Below are positions 31,521 through 39,479 of a DNA stretch of 40,898 bases, piece by piece. Origin of the DNA: Pseudomonas syringae (GTDB lineage: Bacteria; Pseudomonadota; Gammaproteobacteria; Pseudomonadales; Pseudomonadaceae). The first letter of the stretch is position 1, and each line of letters starts with the position of its first letter. The stretch spans positions 1-40,898 of the forward strand of contig NZ_WKCB01000052.1 in assembly GCF_021606685.1 (NCBI RefSeq), in the 5' to 3' direction. A program made the position numbers and the translations under genes. Under the pieces are notes generated by a model. That model searched no databases. It saw nothing but the letters and a program-made list of their open reading frames with translations, and was not told where the DNA came from.

Positions 31521-32400
31521 AGCCTTCGACGATGTACTCGGCCAGGCAGTCGGTGATCGGCGAGGTCATCTGCGGGTTGCGCAGCAAGTGCAGGTTCATC
31601 GAGGGCAGCGCAGGGAAACCCTCTTCGCTGCCCAGTACGCGCAAATCATCCGTCACCAGGCTTTCCATGCTGATCATCACCGCGAGGCCCGCGCTGACCA
31701 CTGCCTGGATCGCTGCCACGTTGGTGCTGTGGTAGGCCAGGCGATAATCGCGTCCGATGGCATCCAGCGCGGTACGGGTCCACTCGGTGTACAGGCAGTC
31801 TGCGCCGGAAACTGCCAGCGGTACGGCGTCGTGTTCGTCGACGCAGAAGCACGGCGCTGCTGCCCACACCATGCGGTCGGTGCGCAGCAACTCACCGATT
31901 TCTCTACCGGGCTCGCGGCTGACCACAGTCAACGCCAAGTCCTTTCGCTGCATCAGCACGGATGAAGACTCGCAGTGCAATTCGATCTGGATCAACGGGT
32001 AGGCCTTGGAAAACTGCTTGAGAATCCCCGGCAAAAAACGCATCACGTAGTCGTCCGGCGTGCCGATGCGTACCAACCCCACCATATGCGGCTCGCGCAG
32101 GGTGTTGAACACCTCACTGTGCAGTTTCAGGATGCGTCGCGCATAGCCGAGTAACACCTGACCTTGGGGCGTGAGCCGCACCTGGCGGCCGTCGCGCTCG
32201 AACAGCTTGCGCTGCAGCACGTCTTCTTCCAGGCGTTTCATCTGCATGCTGACCGCCGACTGCGTACGGTTGACCGCCTCGCCCGCGCGGGTAAAACCGC
32301 CGTGGTCGGCGATGGCGACGAAGGTGCGCAGCACCTCGGTGTCGATGCTCGGGTAGCTGGTCAATTGATGAATCTCCGAGATGTATTGCATAAGAAACAT
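31510..32400 (-). CDS. LysR-type transcriptional regulator
   Basis: A 296-residue LTTR: IDTEVLRTFVAIADHGGFTRAGEAVNRTQSAVSMQMKRLEE is the DNA-binding helix-turn-helix, and the effector-domain opening VRIGTPDDYVMRFLPGIL is seen in regulators close to the NhaR/CynR-like groups. The target is unknown. Two starts are possible, 32400 (MFLMQYISEIH) and 32391, neither with a clear ribosome site. Its 3' end overlaps the TSUP gene, and it is divergent from the DUF1127 gene, 61 bases away. Confidence 0.9.
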   Translation of the reverse strand: MFLMQYISEIHQLTSYPSIDTEVLRTFVAIADHGGFTRAGEAVNRTQSAVSMQMKRLEEDVLQRKLFERDGRQVRLTPQGQVLLGYARRILKLHSEVFNTLREPHMVGLVRIGTPDDYVMRFLPGILKQFSKAYPLIQIELHCESSSVLMQRKDLALTVVSREPGREIGELLRTDRMVWAAAPCFCVDEHDAVPLAVSGADCLYTEWTRTALDAIGRDYRLAYHSTNVAAIQAVVSAGLAVMISMESLVTDDLRVLGSEEGFPALPSMNLHLLRNPQMTSPITDCLAEYIVEGFRL

Positions 32401-32461
32401 TCGTTGGATTGATCATAAGGCCGCGCACACACTGACGTCATCCCCACAGGAGGGCGAGAAG

Positions 32462-32668
32462 ATGAAAGGTCAAAAAGGTTTTGTAGGGTTGGCGAAACGT
32501 CCCTTTTCGGGGCTGTTACACACGATTGCGCGGTGGCAGACGGTGCATGAGGAACGCCAGAGGCTGGCGACCTTGAGTGATGATGCGCTCAAGGACATCG
32601 GCCTCAACCGCAGCAACGTAGAGCAGGAGCGTCACCTGCATTTCTGGCAAGACCCGCTGCGAAAATGA
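32462..32668 (+). CDS. DUF1127 family small protein
   Basis: A 68-residue protein ending in RQRLATLSDDALKDIGLNRSNVEQE, the conserved arginine-rich DUF1127 helix pair (RxxLxxLsDreLkDIGl). Small DUF1127 proteins have been linked to phosphate and carbon metabolism and RNA turnover in alphaproteobacteria; the role here is not established. AGGAGG lies eight bases before ATG 32462. The divergent LysR gene may regulate it. Confidence 0.9.
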   Translation: MKGQKGFVGLAKRPFSGLLHTIARWQTVHEERQRLATLSDDALKDIGLNRSNVEQERHLHFWQDPLRK

Positions 32669-32713
32669 GCCGCGATGCAGTAGGGTGGTCGGCGAGCCCA
32701 TCCGGAGAACCCC

Positions 32714-33943
32714 ATGGCCGCCGACCTGTCTTTTTCACTCAAGCACGCTCGACGCATGGCGCTGGCGGCCCAGGGGTTTTCCGGGCGCCAAGCGCCTGCC
32801 TTGATCAGGGCCGCGCACCTTAACCGCATGATCGAACGCCTGGGCGTGTTGCAGATTGATTCGGTCAATGCCGTGGTGCGCTCCCATTACCTGCCGCTGT
32901 TTTCCCGCTTGGGGCATTACTCCCCGCTGCTGCTTGAGCAGGCCGCCTGGAGCCAGGGTCGGCGGCGTTCGTTGTTCGAATACTGGGGGCATGAGGCGTC
33001 GCTGCTGCCGATGGCGTTATACCCGTTGATGCGCTGGCGCATGCAGCGGGCGCAGCAGGGGCAGGGCATTTATTCGCAGATGGCGCGTTTTGGCCGCGAG
33101 CAGCAGGCGGTCATCCAGCGCGTGCTGACGACGGTAGAGCAGCAGGGCGCGCTCGGCGCGGGCAGTTTGTCGACCCGTGAGGAGCGCGCCGGCCCCTGGT
33201 GGGACTGGAGCGATGAAAAGCTCGCACTGGAATGGCTGTTTGCCGCGGGCCTGGTCACCGTGGCTGGGCGGCGTGGGTTTGAACGCCTCTATGATTTGCC
33301 GGAACGGGTGATCCCCGCTGAGACGCTGCAAACATCCGTGAACGAAGCCGAGGCCCAGCGCGGCCTGCTGCTGCACAGCGCCAGCGCATTGGGTGTCGGC
33401 ACTGAAAAAGACCTGCGTGATTACTTTCGTCTCGACCCCGCCGACAGCCGTGCCCGCCTGGCCGAACTGGTCGAAGGCGGGCAACTGTTGACCTGCCAGG
33501 TGCAGGGCTGGAAGCAACCGGCATACTGCCTGCCCGAGCCGAAAGTGCCACGCAAAGTACCGGCCAGCGCCTTGCTGTCGCCGTTCGACTCACTGATCTG
33601 GGAGCGTGCCCGCACCGAGCGACTGTTCGACTTCCGCTACCGGCTGGAGATCTACACCCCGCAACACAAACGGGTGTACGGCTACTACGTGCTGCCGTTT
33701 TTGCACAACGAGCGGATCGCCGCGCGTGTCGACCTGCGTGCCGAGCGCGCCAATCGGCGCTTGGCGGTGCACGCCGTGCATGAAGAAGAGCCAGGGTTGG
33801 ATGAGGAGGGGATGCAGGCGCTGGCGCAGAACCTATTGCACATGGCCGACTGGCTGGGGCTGGAAGAGGTCCAGCTCAACTGCCAGCGGCCGAGTGCTGA
33901 TCGGTTGAGGGGGGCGATGCTTAGTCTGGGTATTGGTCTTTAG
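32714..33943 (+). CDS. YcaQ-like winged-helix DNA glycosylase (HTH_42 family)
   Basis: A 409-residue protein of the family of E. coli YcaQ and Streptomyces AlkX/AlkZ, which remove DNA interstrand crosslinks. The catalytic QxD motif appears as Gln47-Ile-Asp49 in LGVLQIDSVNAVVRSHYLPL. The family-wide core WGHEASLLPMALYPLMRWRM and LLSPFDSLIWERARTERLFDF are present, with RVYGYYVLPFLHNERIAARVDL near the end. The ATG at 32714 has GGAG six bases upstream. It is monocistronic with a repeat immediately after the stop. Confidence 0.92.
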   Translation: MAADLSFSLKHARRMALAAQGFSGRQAPALIRAAHLNRMIERLGVLQIDSVNAVVRSHYLPLFSRLGHYSPLLLEQAAWSQGRRRSLFEYWGHEASLLPMALYPLMRWRMQRAQQGQGIYSQMARFGREQQAVIQRVLTTVEQQGALGAGSLSTREERAGPWWDWSDEKLALEWLFAAGLVTVAGRRGFERLYDLPERVIPAETLQTSVNEAEAQRGLLLHSASALGVGTEKDLRDYFRLDPADSRARLAELVEGGQLLTCQVQGWKQPAYCLPEPKVPRKVPASALLSPFDSLIWERARTERLFDFRYRLEIYTPQHKRVYGYYVLPFLHNERIAARVDLRAERANRRLAVHAVHEEEPGLDEEGMQALAQNLLHMADWLGLEEVQLNCQRPSADRLRGAMLSLGIGL

Positions 33944-34027
33944 GGCCCCATCGGGGGCAAGCCCCCTCCCACATTTTGATCTGTGAATACATTCAAGTGT
34001 GGGAGGGGGCTTGCCCCCGATGGGGCC
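33944..34027. repeat. REPIN-like inverted repeat, cores with gtg ends inward
   Basis: ggccccatcgggggcaagcc...cccacat and its inverse flank a 21-base centre, making nearly 31-bp perfect arms. The gtgggaggggg ends point to the centre, the opposite of the elements at 17642 and 29070. It starts on the base after the YcaQ-like stop codon and ends 20 bases before the DAHP synthase stop, so it likely ends both transcripts as a hairpin. Confidence 0.9.
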
Positions 34028-34046
34028 AGTCCAGGCAACTACAGCC

Positions 34047-35396
34047 TCAGCGCTTGACCTGTTTCAGCGTTTCGGCGATCAGGAACGCCAGTTCCAGCGA
34101 CTGATCGGCATTCATCCGTGGGTCACAGTGGGTGTGGTAGCGGTCCGACAAGCCATCTTCGGTAATCGGCCGCGCGCCGCCGATGCATTCGGTCACGTTC
34201 TGCCCGGTCATCTCGATGTGAATCCCGCCGGCGTAGGAACCCTCGGCCTGGTGCACTTGGAAGAACTCCTTCACTTCGCCCAGGATCTGCGCAAAGTCGC
34301 GGGTCTTGTAGCCGCTGCTGGCCTTGATGGTGTTGCCATGCATCGGGTCGGAACTCCACAGCACCTGCTTGCCTTCGCGCTGCACGGCGCGGATCAGGTT
34401 GGGCAGGTGGTCGCCGACCTTGCCTGCGCCCATGCGCGCGATCAGGTTAAGGCGGCCGGGGTCGTTGTCCGGGTTGAGGATGTCGATCAGGCGGATCAGG
34501 TCGTCGGGGTTCATGCTCGGGCCGACCTTGACCCCGATCGGGTTGTTCACCCCGCGCAGGAATTCGACGTGGGCACCGTCCAACTGACGGGTGCGGTCGC
34601 CGATCCACAGCATGTGCGCGGAGCAATCGTAGTAGTCGTTGGTCAGGCTGTCGCGGCGCACGAAGGCTTGCTCGTAGTTGAGCAGCAGCGCTTCGTGGGC
34701 GGTGAAGAAGCTGGTTTCGCGCAACTGCGGCGAGCTGTCCATGCCGCAGGCGCGCATGAAGGCCAGGGTTTCGTCGATGCGGTCGGCCAGTTGGCTGTAT
34801 TTTTCGGCCAGGGCGGAGTTGGCGATAAAGTCCAGGTTCCACTGGTGTACCTGGTGCAGGTCGGCAAAACCACCCTGGGCAAACGCCCGCAGCAGGTTCA
34901 GCGTGGCGGTGGACTGGTGGTAAGACTGCAACAGGCGGTCCGGGTCCGGCACGCGGCTTTTTTCATCGAAACCGATGCCGTTGACGATATCGCCACGGTA
35001 AGCGGGCAGGGTGATGCCGTCGATGGTTTCATCGTTGGATGAGCGCGGCTTGGCGAACTGGCCGGCCATGCGCCCGACCTTCACCACCGGGCAACCGGCG
35101 GCGAAGGTCATCACAATGGCCATCTGCAGCAGCACCTTGAAGGTGTCGCGGATTTTTGCCGCCGAGAACTCGGCAAAGCTTTCGGCGCAGTCGCCCCCTT
35201 GCAGCAGGAACGCGCGGCCCTGGGTCACCTCGGCAAACTGACGGCGCAACTCGCGGGCTTCCCCGGCAAACACCAGTGGCGGGTAGCTGGCCAGGTTCTG
35301 CTCCACGTGCAGCAAGTGTGCAGCGTCCGGGTACTGGGGTTGTTGCTGGATCGGCAGGGCGCGCCAGCTGTCGGGGCTCCAGGGTTGGCTCATCAT
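34047..35396 (-). CDS. Type II 3-deoxy-7-phosphoheptulonate (DAHP) synthase
   Basis: A 449-residue plant/phenazine-type DAHP synthase, unrelated in sequence to the type I enzyme at 18991. Motifs: LLQGGDCAESF with the metal-binding Cys, KVGRMAGQFAKPRSS, GIKVGPSM-like segment (IGVKVGPSMNPDDL), SDPMHGNT with the metal-binding His, GGIHIEMTGQNVTEC and HCDPRMN. It catalyses the same first shikimate step, usually with different feedback control. The start is at 35396 or the adjacent ATG at 35393. It is divergent from the spermidine-synthase-like gene. Confidence 0.95.
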   Translation of the reverse strand: MMSQPWSPDSWRALPIQQQPQYPDAAHLLHVEQNLASYPPLVFAGEARELRRQFAEVTQGRAFLLQGGDCAESFAEFSAAKIRDTFKVLLQMAIVMTFAAGCPVVKVGRMAGQFAKPRSSNDETIDGITLPAYRGDIVNGIGFDEKSRVPDPDRLLQSYHQSTATLNLLRAFAQGGFADLHQVHQWNLDFIANSALAEKYSQLADRIDETLAFMRACGMDSSPQLRETSFFTAHEALLLNYEQAFVRRDSLTNDYYDCSAHMLWIGDRTRQLDGAHVEFLRGVNNPIGVKVGPSMNPDDLIRLIDILNPDNDPGRLNLIARMGAGKVGDHLPNLIRAVQREGKQVLWSSDPMHGNTIKASSGYKTRDFAQILGEVKEFFQVHQAEGSYAGGIHIEMTGQNVTECIGGARPITEDGLSDRYHTHCDPRMNADQSLELAFLIAETLKQVKR

Positions 35397-35517
35397 GAAC
35401 TCGATTGGCTGATTGACGGTGGGGCGCCAATGTTATCAGCAATTAGTGCGTGACCTGTTGCCGCCGGTTGGCTGACAATCGCGCCTTTGCCGTGCGGTAA
35501 ACCCTTTAGGAGTAGTG

Positions 35518-36273
35518 ATGAGCGAGGAGCGTGTCGAGCACCTGCTGGCCGAAGTCCATGATGATTTCGGCATGATCCGGGTGCTCGAAGTGGCCGATTA
35601 CCGGTTTCTCGAGTTTGGCGACGCCATCGAGCAAAGCTGTGTGTTTACCGCCGACCCGAGCTGGCTGGAGTACGACTACACCCGCGCAATGCTGATTGGC
35701 GCGTTGTGCCATGAGCTGCCGGAGAGCGCGCTGTTCCTCGGCCTGGGCGCCGGCACGCTGACCCAGGCGTGCCTCAAGTTCTTGCCGCTGGAAGATGTTG
35801 AAGCCATCGAGCTGCGCCCCGATGTGCCGCGCCTGGCCATCGAGTACCTGGGGCTGGATGATGATCCGCGCCTCTACATCCGGATTGGCGACGCCTTGCA
35901 ATTGCTCGACACCGCCGAGTCGGCCGACCTGATTTTTGTCGATCTTTATACGGACGTTGGCCCCGGCGTCGGGCATCTGGCCTGGAGCTTCCTGGAGAAC
36001 TGCCAGAAGAAACTCAACCCCGGCGGCTGGCTGGTCATCAACCAGTGGGCCACCGACGATGGCAAGCCGCTGGGCGCCGCATTGCTGCGTGGCTTGTATC
36101 ACCGGCACTACTGGGAGCTGCCGGTGAAGGAGGGCAATGTGATTTTGCTGGTGCCGTCGGAGCTGGATCAGGAACTGGACCTGGATGCGCTGACGGCGCG
36201 GGCCGAGGCGTTGGCGCCGCGGTTGGGGTACTCGTTGCAGCCGTTGATCAAGGCGATTCGGCCGGCGACCTGA
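35518..36273 (+). CDS. Spermidine-synthase-like methyltransferase-fold protein
   Basis: A 251-residue protein with a Rossmann methyltransferase fold: LFLGLGAGTLTQACLKFLP is motif I, VEAIELRPDVPRLA is the acidic motif with the Glu, and DLIFVDLYTD is the post-motif Asp, as in SpeE-like proteins. It lacks the complete N-terminal beta domain and GGGDGG signature of true spermidine synthase, so an aminopropyl transfer is not proven. The ATG at 35518 has AGGAG five bases upstream; a GTG at 35515 is also in frame. Confidence 0.85.
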   Translation: MSEERVEHLLAEVHDDFGMIRVLEVADYRFLEFGDAIEQSCVFTADPSWLEYDYTRAMLIGALCHELPESALFLGLGAGTLTQACLKFLPLEDVEAIELRPDVPRLAIEYLGLDDDPRLYIRIGDALQLLDTAESADLIFVDLYTDVGPGVGHLAWSFLENCQKKLNPGGWLVINQWATDDGKPLGAALLRGLYHRHYWELPVKEGNVILLVPSELDQELDLDALTARAEALAPRLGYSLQPLIKAIRPAT

Positions 36274-36290
36274 GTTGTCTTTGCCGGCCT

Positions 36291-36358
36291 CATCGGGGGC
36301 AAGCCCCCTCCCACATTTGCAATGCATTCCAAGTGTGGGAGGGGGCTTGCCCCCGATG
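36291..36358. repeat. REPIN-like inverted repeat, gtg ends inward
   Basis: catcgggggcaagccccctc...cacat and its inverse at 36333-36358 flank about 18 bases. It has the same core and orientation as the element at 33944, located between the convergent spermidine-synthase-like and enoyl-CoA hydratase genes. Confidence 0.9.
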
Positions 36359-36377
36359 ATGCCATCACTGCCAGCAC

Positions 36378-37169
36378 TTAAATACCTTTAAACACCCCCG
36401 GCCGCTTTTCTACCATCGCCCGCACGCCTTCCTTGGCATCTTCGCTGTTGAGTAACTTCTCCACCATCGGCGCAAGCGCAACGGCCGCGACAGTTTCACC
36501 TTCCATGCGCGCCAACCGCGCCGACATCAACGTAGCCTGAACGCCCAGTGGTGCCTGGCGGGCAATGCGGCTGGCCAGCTCGATGGCGCGCGGCAGCAGG
36601 TCTTCACTGGCCATCACCTCCTGCACCAGCCCCAGGCGCAGGGCTTCATGGGCGTCGAACTCATCGCCGGTGAGCAACCAGCGCATCGCATTGCCCCAGC
36701 CCGCGATCTGATGAAAGCGCAATGTGGCACCGCCGAATGGAAAGATCCCACGCTGCACCTCCATCTGCGCGAAACGCGTGTTGCTCGCGCACAGGTTGAT
36801 ATCCGCCGCCAGCATCAGCTCTATGCCAATAGTCAGGCAGTAACCCTGAGCCGCGACGATCACCGGTTTATTCACCCGGGGGCCGGCAAACACGCCCCAT
36901 GGGTCGCAGCCGCCCAGCGGCGGTTTCCAGCCTGCGGCCATTACGCCACTGACGCTGGCCAGGTCCAGCCCGGCGGTGAAGTGGTCGCCGTGGGCAAATA
37001 CCACGGCCACTCGCGCGTCGTCGTTTCGATCAAATTCGCCATAGGCCAGGCTCAGTTCATTGAGCAAATCCAGGTCGAAGGCATTGCGCTTGGCCACCCG
37101 GTCCAGACCCAGCAGCAGGACATGGCCCCGGAGTTCACGGCTGACGCGGCTGCTGCTGGCTTGATTCAT
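36378..37169 (-). CDS. Enoyl-CoA hydratase/isomerase (crotonase family)
   Basis: A 263-residue crotonase. KRNAFDLDLLNEL and FAHGDHFTAGLDLAS form the CoA and oxyanion site; the two catalytic-type glutamates are present, in IGIELMLAAD and MEVQRGIFPFGGAT. The C-terminus ends in VRAMVEKRPGVFKGI. Family members hydrate or isomerise enoyl-CoA in fatty acid or aromatic catabolism; the substrate is unknown. It is divergent from the deaD-like gene and probably a single-gene unit. Confidence 0.92.
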   Translation of the reverse strand: MNQASSSRVSRELRGHVLLLGLDRVAKRNAFDLDLLNELSLAYGEFDRNDDARVAVVFAHGDHFTAGLDLASVSGVMAAGWKPPLGGCDPWGVFAGPRVNKPVIVAAQGYCLTIGIELMLAADINLCASNTRFAQMEVQRGIFPFGGATLRFHQIAGWGNAMRWLLTGDEFDAHEALRLGLVQEVMASEDLLPRAIELASRIARQAPLGVQATLMSARLARMEGETVAAVALAPMVEKLLNSEDAKEGVRAMVEKRPGVFKGI

Positions 37170-37581
37170 CGGGTGTGCCCTCGGGCGCGGGGAAGGGTTT
37201 CGGACTCATGGTAGGTGAACCGGTTAAGCGTTGTGACCAGCAGGGCCGGGCATTTGAAAAATAGACCCTGGCGCGCTTATCTGCAAAGCCTGTGACGCAG
37301 CGCGGTTTATCGGCTGTTTGCGATAAAAAAAGCTCCCTTTTTCAGCTATTTCCGGTATAGTGCGCGCCGGCCTTTAACCGGGCCGCGTTTAGGTAGCGCA
37401 ATTCCCCGAAGTCAGCTTCGGCTGCACGTCCGCACAGCGGACTCTCCCTTGACGAATCTTTTTCATTCATTCGTTTTCGCAAATCCCCGCCGACAAAGCA
37501 GCCAGGGCGACTCTTGAGTCTCAACACGGCATGCGCAGCTTTGGAGCATGGGTCTTTGCGGATGCACTTAGAGGCAGACCC
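37170..37581. other. 412 bp upstream of deaD: promoter and long structured leader
   Basis: No protein gene fits here. A -10-like TATAGT at 37356-37361 with a GC-rich stretch after it (gcgcgcc) suggests a start near 37368 and a leader of about 214 bases. Several short stems lie in the leader: GGCC/GGCC at 37370-37385, CCGAAG/CTTCGG near 37417, GTCCG/CGGAC near 37428-37442, and ACGAAT/ATTCGT (37452-37457 with 37469-37474). At the end comes the start-codon hairpin at 37547-37584. The -35 region is poor. Confidence 0.6.
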
Positions 37582-37584
37582 ATG
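37547..37584 (+). promoter_or_regulatory. Hairpin enclosing deaD ribosome site and start codon
   Basis: CATGGGTCT (37547-37555) and AGACCCATG (37576-37584) form a perfect 9-bp stem. The right arm contains the ATG at 37582-37584, and the 20-base loop contains GAGG (37571-37574). The left arm overlaps GCATG of a competing stem CATGC/GCATG (37530-37534 with 37546-37550), so two folds exclude each other. This suggests control of translation. Confidence 0.6.
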
Positions 37585-39255
37585 ACCCAGGAAACCGGCG
37601 GCTTCGCCGCTTTTAATCTTAACCCGAACATTCTTGCAGCCGTCATCGCGACCGGCTACGAAGAACCTTCGGCGATTCAGCAGCAATCGATCCCGATCAT
37701 CATGGCCGGCCAGGACATGATTGGCCAGGCGCAAACCGGTACCGGTAAAACCGCCGCGTTCGCCCTGCCTATCCTGCATTGCATCGATCCTGCCAAGCGC
37801 GAGCCGCAAGCCCTGATCCTGGCGCCAACCCGTGAGTTGGCGCTGCAAGTAGCAACCGCTTTCGAAACCTACGCCAAGCAAATGCCAGGCGTTACTGTTG
37901 TGGCCGTTTACGGCGGCGCGCCGATGGGCCCGCAACTGAAAGCAATCCGTAACGGCGCACAGATTGTTGTCGCCACCCCGGGCCGTCTGTGCGACCACCT
38001 GCGTCGTGACGAGAAAGTCCTGTCGACCGTGAACCACCTGGTTCTCGACGAAGCTGACGAAATGTTGAAGCTGGGCTTCATGGATGACCTGGAAGTCATC
38101 TTCAAGGCGCTGCCACCGACCCGTCAGACCGTGCTGTTCTCGGCCACCCTGCCGCAGTCGATCCGTGCCATTGCCGAACGCCACCTGCGCGATCCGCAAC
38201 ACGTGAAGATCCAGACCAAGACTCAGACCGTTACCGCGATCGAACAGGCTCACCTGTTGGTTCACGCTGACCAGAAGACCTCGGCTGTATTGAGCCTGCT
38301 GGAAGTCGAAGACTTCGACGCCCTGATCATGTTCGTACGCACCAAGCAAGCGACCCTGGACCTGGCCAGTGCCCTGGAAGCCAAAGGCTACAAAGCCGCT
38401 GCGCTGAACGGTGACATCGCCCAGAACCAGCGTGAGCGGGTGATCGACTCCCTCAAGGATGGCCGCCTGGACATCGTTGTAGCGACCGACGTTGCTGCTC
38501 GTGGTCTCGACGTTCCACGTATCACCCACGTGTTCAACGTTGACATGCCGTACGATCCAGAGTCCTACGTTCACCGTATCGGCCGTACCGGCCGTGCCGG
38601 TCGCGAAGGTCGTGCACTGCTGCTGGTGACTCCACGTGAGCGCCGCATGCTGCAAGTGATCGAGCGTGTGACCGGTCAGAAAGTTGCCGAAGTCCGCCTG
38701 CCGGATGCTCAGGCCGTTCTCGATGCGCGCATCAAGAAACTGACCAACAGCCTGGCGCCACTGGTGGCTGACGCTGAATCGACCCACGGCGATCTGCTGG
38801 ACCGCCTGACCGCCGATATCGGTTGCACCCCACGTGCCCTGGCCGCAGCCCTGCTGCGCAAAGCGACCAACGGTCAGGCCCTGACTCTGGCTGCCATCGA
38901 GAAAGAGCGCCCACTGGTGCCGAACAACGCGCCACGCGGTGATCGTCCAGAGCGTACTGGCGACCGTCCAGACCGTGGTGATCGTGAGCGTCGTGCTCCG
39001 GTGCCATTGGCTGAAGGTCGTGCTCGTTGCCGTACCGCGCTGGGCGCGCGTGACGGTATCGCTGCCAAGAACCTGCTGGGCGCTATCCTCAACGAGGGTG
39101 GCCTGGCACGTGAAGCCATCGGTCGCATCCAGGTCCGTGACAGCTTCTCCCTGGTGGAGCTGCCGGAAGACGGTCTGGAAAAACTGCTGGCCAAGCTGAA
39201 AGACACTCGCGTTGCCGGTAAGCAGCTCAAGCTGCGTCGCTACCGCGAAGATTGA
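37582..39255 (+). CDS. deaD: DEAD-box RNA helicase (DeaD/CsdA type)
   Basis: A 557-residue helicase. It has a Q motif (AIQQQSIPIIMAGQD), Walker A AQTGTGKT, motif Ib TPGRL, DEAD, SATLP, motif IV IMFVRTK, and HRIGRTGRAGR. A DbpA-type C-terminal RNA-binding domain (ARCRTALGARDGIAAKNLLGAI) follows a basic, Arg/Asp-rich linker (RGDRPERTGDRPDRGDRERR). It unwinds RNA during ribosome assembly, especially in the cold. The start MTQETGGFAAFN has GAGG seven bases upstream. An in-frame ATG at 37531 has no good ribosome site. Codon use looks like that of a highly expressed gene. The leader shows hairpins that suggest translational control. Confidence 0.95.
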   Translation: MTQETGGFAAFNLNPNILAAVIATGYEEPSAIQQQSIPIIMAGQDMIGQAQTGTGKTAAFALPILHCIDPAKREPQALILAPTRELALQVATAFETYAKQMPGVTVVAVYGGAPMGPQLKAIRNGAQIVVATPGRLCDHLRRDEKVLSTVNHLVLDEADEMLKLGFMDDLEVIFKALPPTRQTVLFSATLPQSIRAIAERHLRDPQHVKIQTKTQTVTAIEQAHLLVHADQKTSAVLSLLEVEDFDALIMFVRTKQATLDLASALEAKGYKAAALNGDIAQNQRERVIDSLKDGRLDIVVATDVAARGLDVPRITHVFNVDMPYDPESYVHRIGRTGRAGREGRALLLVTPRERRMLQVIERVTGQKVAEVRLPDAQAVLDARIKKLTNSLAPLVADAESTHGDLLDRLTADIGCTPRALAAALLRKATNGQALTLAAIEKERPLVPNNAPRGDRPERTGDRPDRGDRERRAPVPLAEGRARCRTALGARDGIAAKNLLGAILNEGGLAREAIGRIQVRDSFSLVELPEDGLEKLLAKLKDTRVAGKQLKLRRYRED

Positions 39256-39283
39256 TCCGCCTTTGGGCTGATTGATCGCACAT

Positions 39284-39316
39284 AAAAAATCCCCGACTGG
39301 TTCGGGGATTTTTTTT
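39284..39316 (+). terminator. Rho-independent terminator after deaD
   Basis: AAAAAATCCCCGA and TCGGGGATTTTTT form a 13-bp stem with a five-base loop and a T-run of eight, 28 bases after the deaD stop. Confidence 0.93.
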
Positions 39317-39354
39317 GCCTGGGGTTTCTGGGGTGGCACTCGATGAGCTTTGGA

Positions 39355-39461
39355 AGCTGGCTTGTGCGGGAGCCGGGCTTGCCCGCGATGCAGGCGCCTC
39401 GGTCGTATCGTAAACCGAGGTGATGCCATCGCAGGCAAGCCAGCTCCCACACAAGCCAGCT
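39355..39461. repeat. REP-like inverted repeat of another class
   Basis: agctggcttgtgcgggagcc at the left and its approximate inverse, gcaagccagctcccacacaa and cacaagccagct at the right, frame a centre that has its own inverted pair (cctcggt / accgagg). The core gcgggagccgggcttgcccgcgat differs from the gtgggaggggg class. It lies between the convergent deaD and dioxygenase genes. Confidence 0.8.
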
Positions 39462-39479
39462 ACCACCTTTAGACTTCCG

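Noticed and set aside
37342..39450. A 702-codon leftward frame opposite deaD
   Set aside because: It is the complement of a clear DEAD-box helicase gene with all its motifs; the protein sequence is low-complexity Gln/Gly/Val-rich and unlike any family I know.
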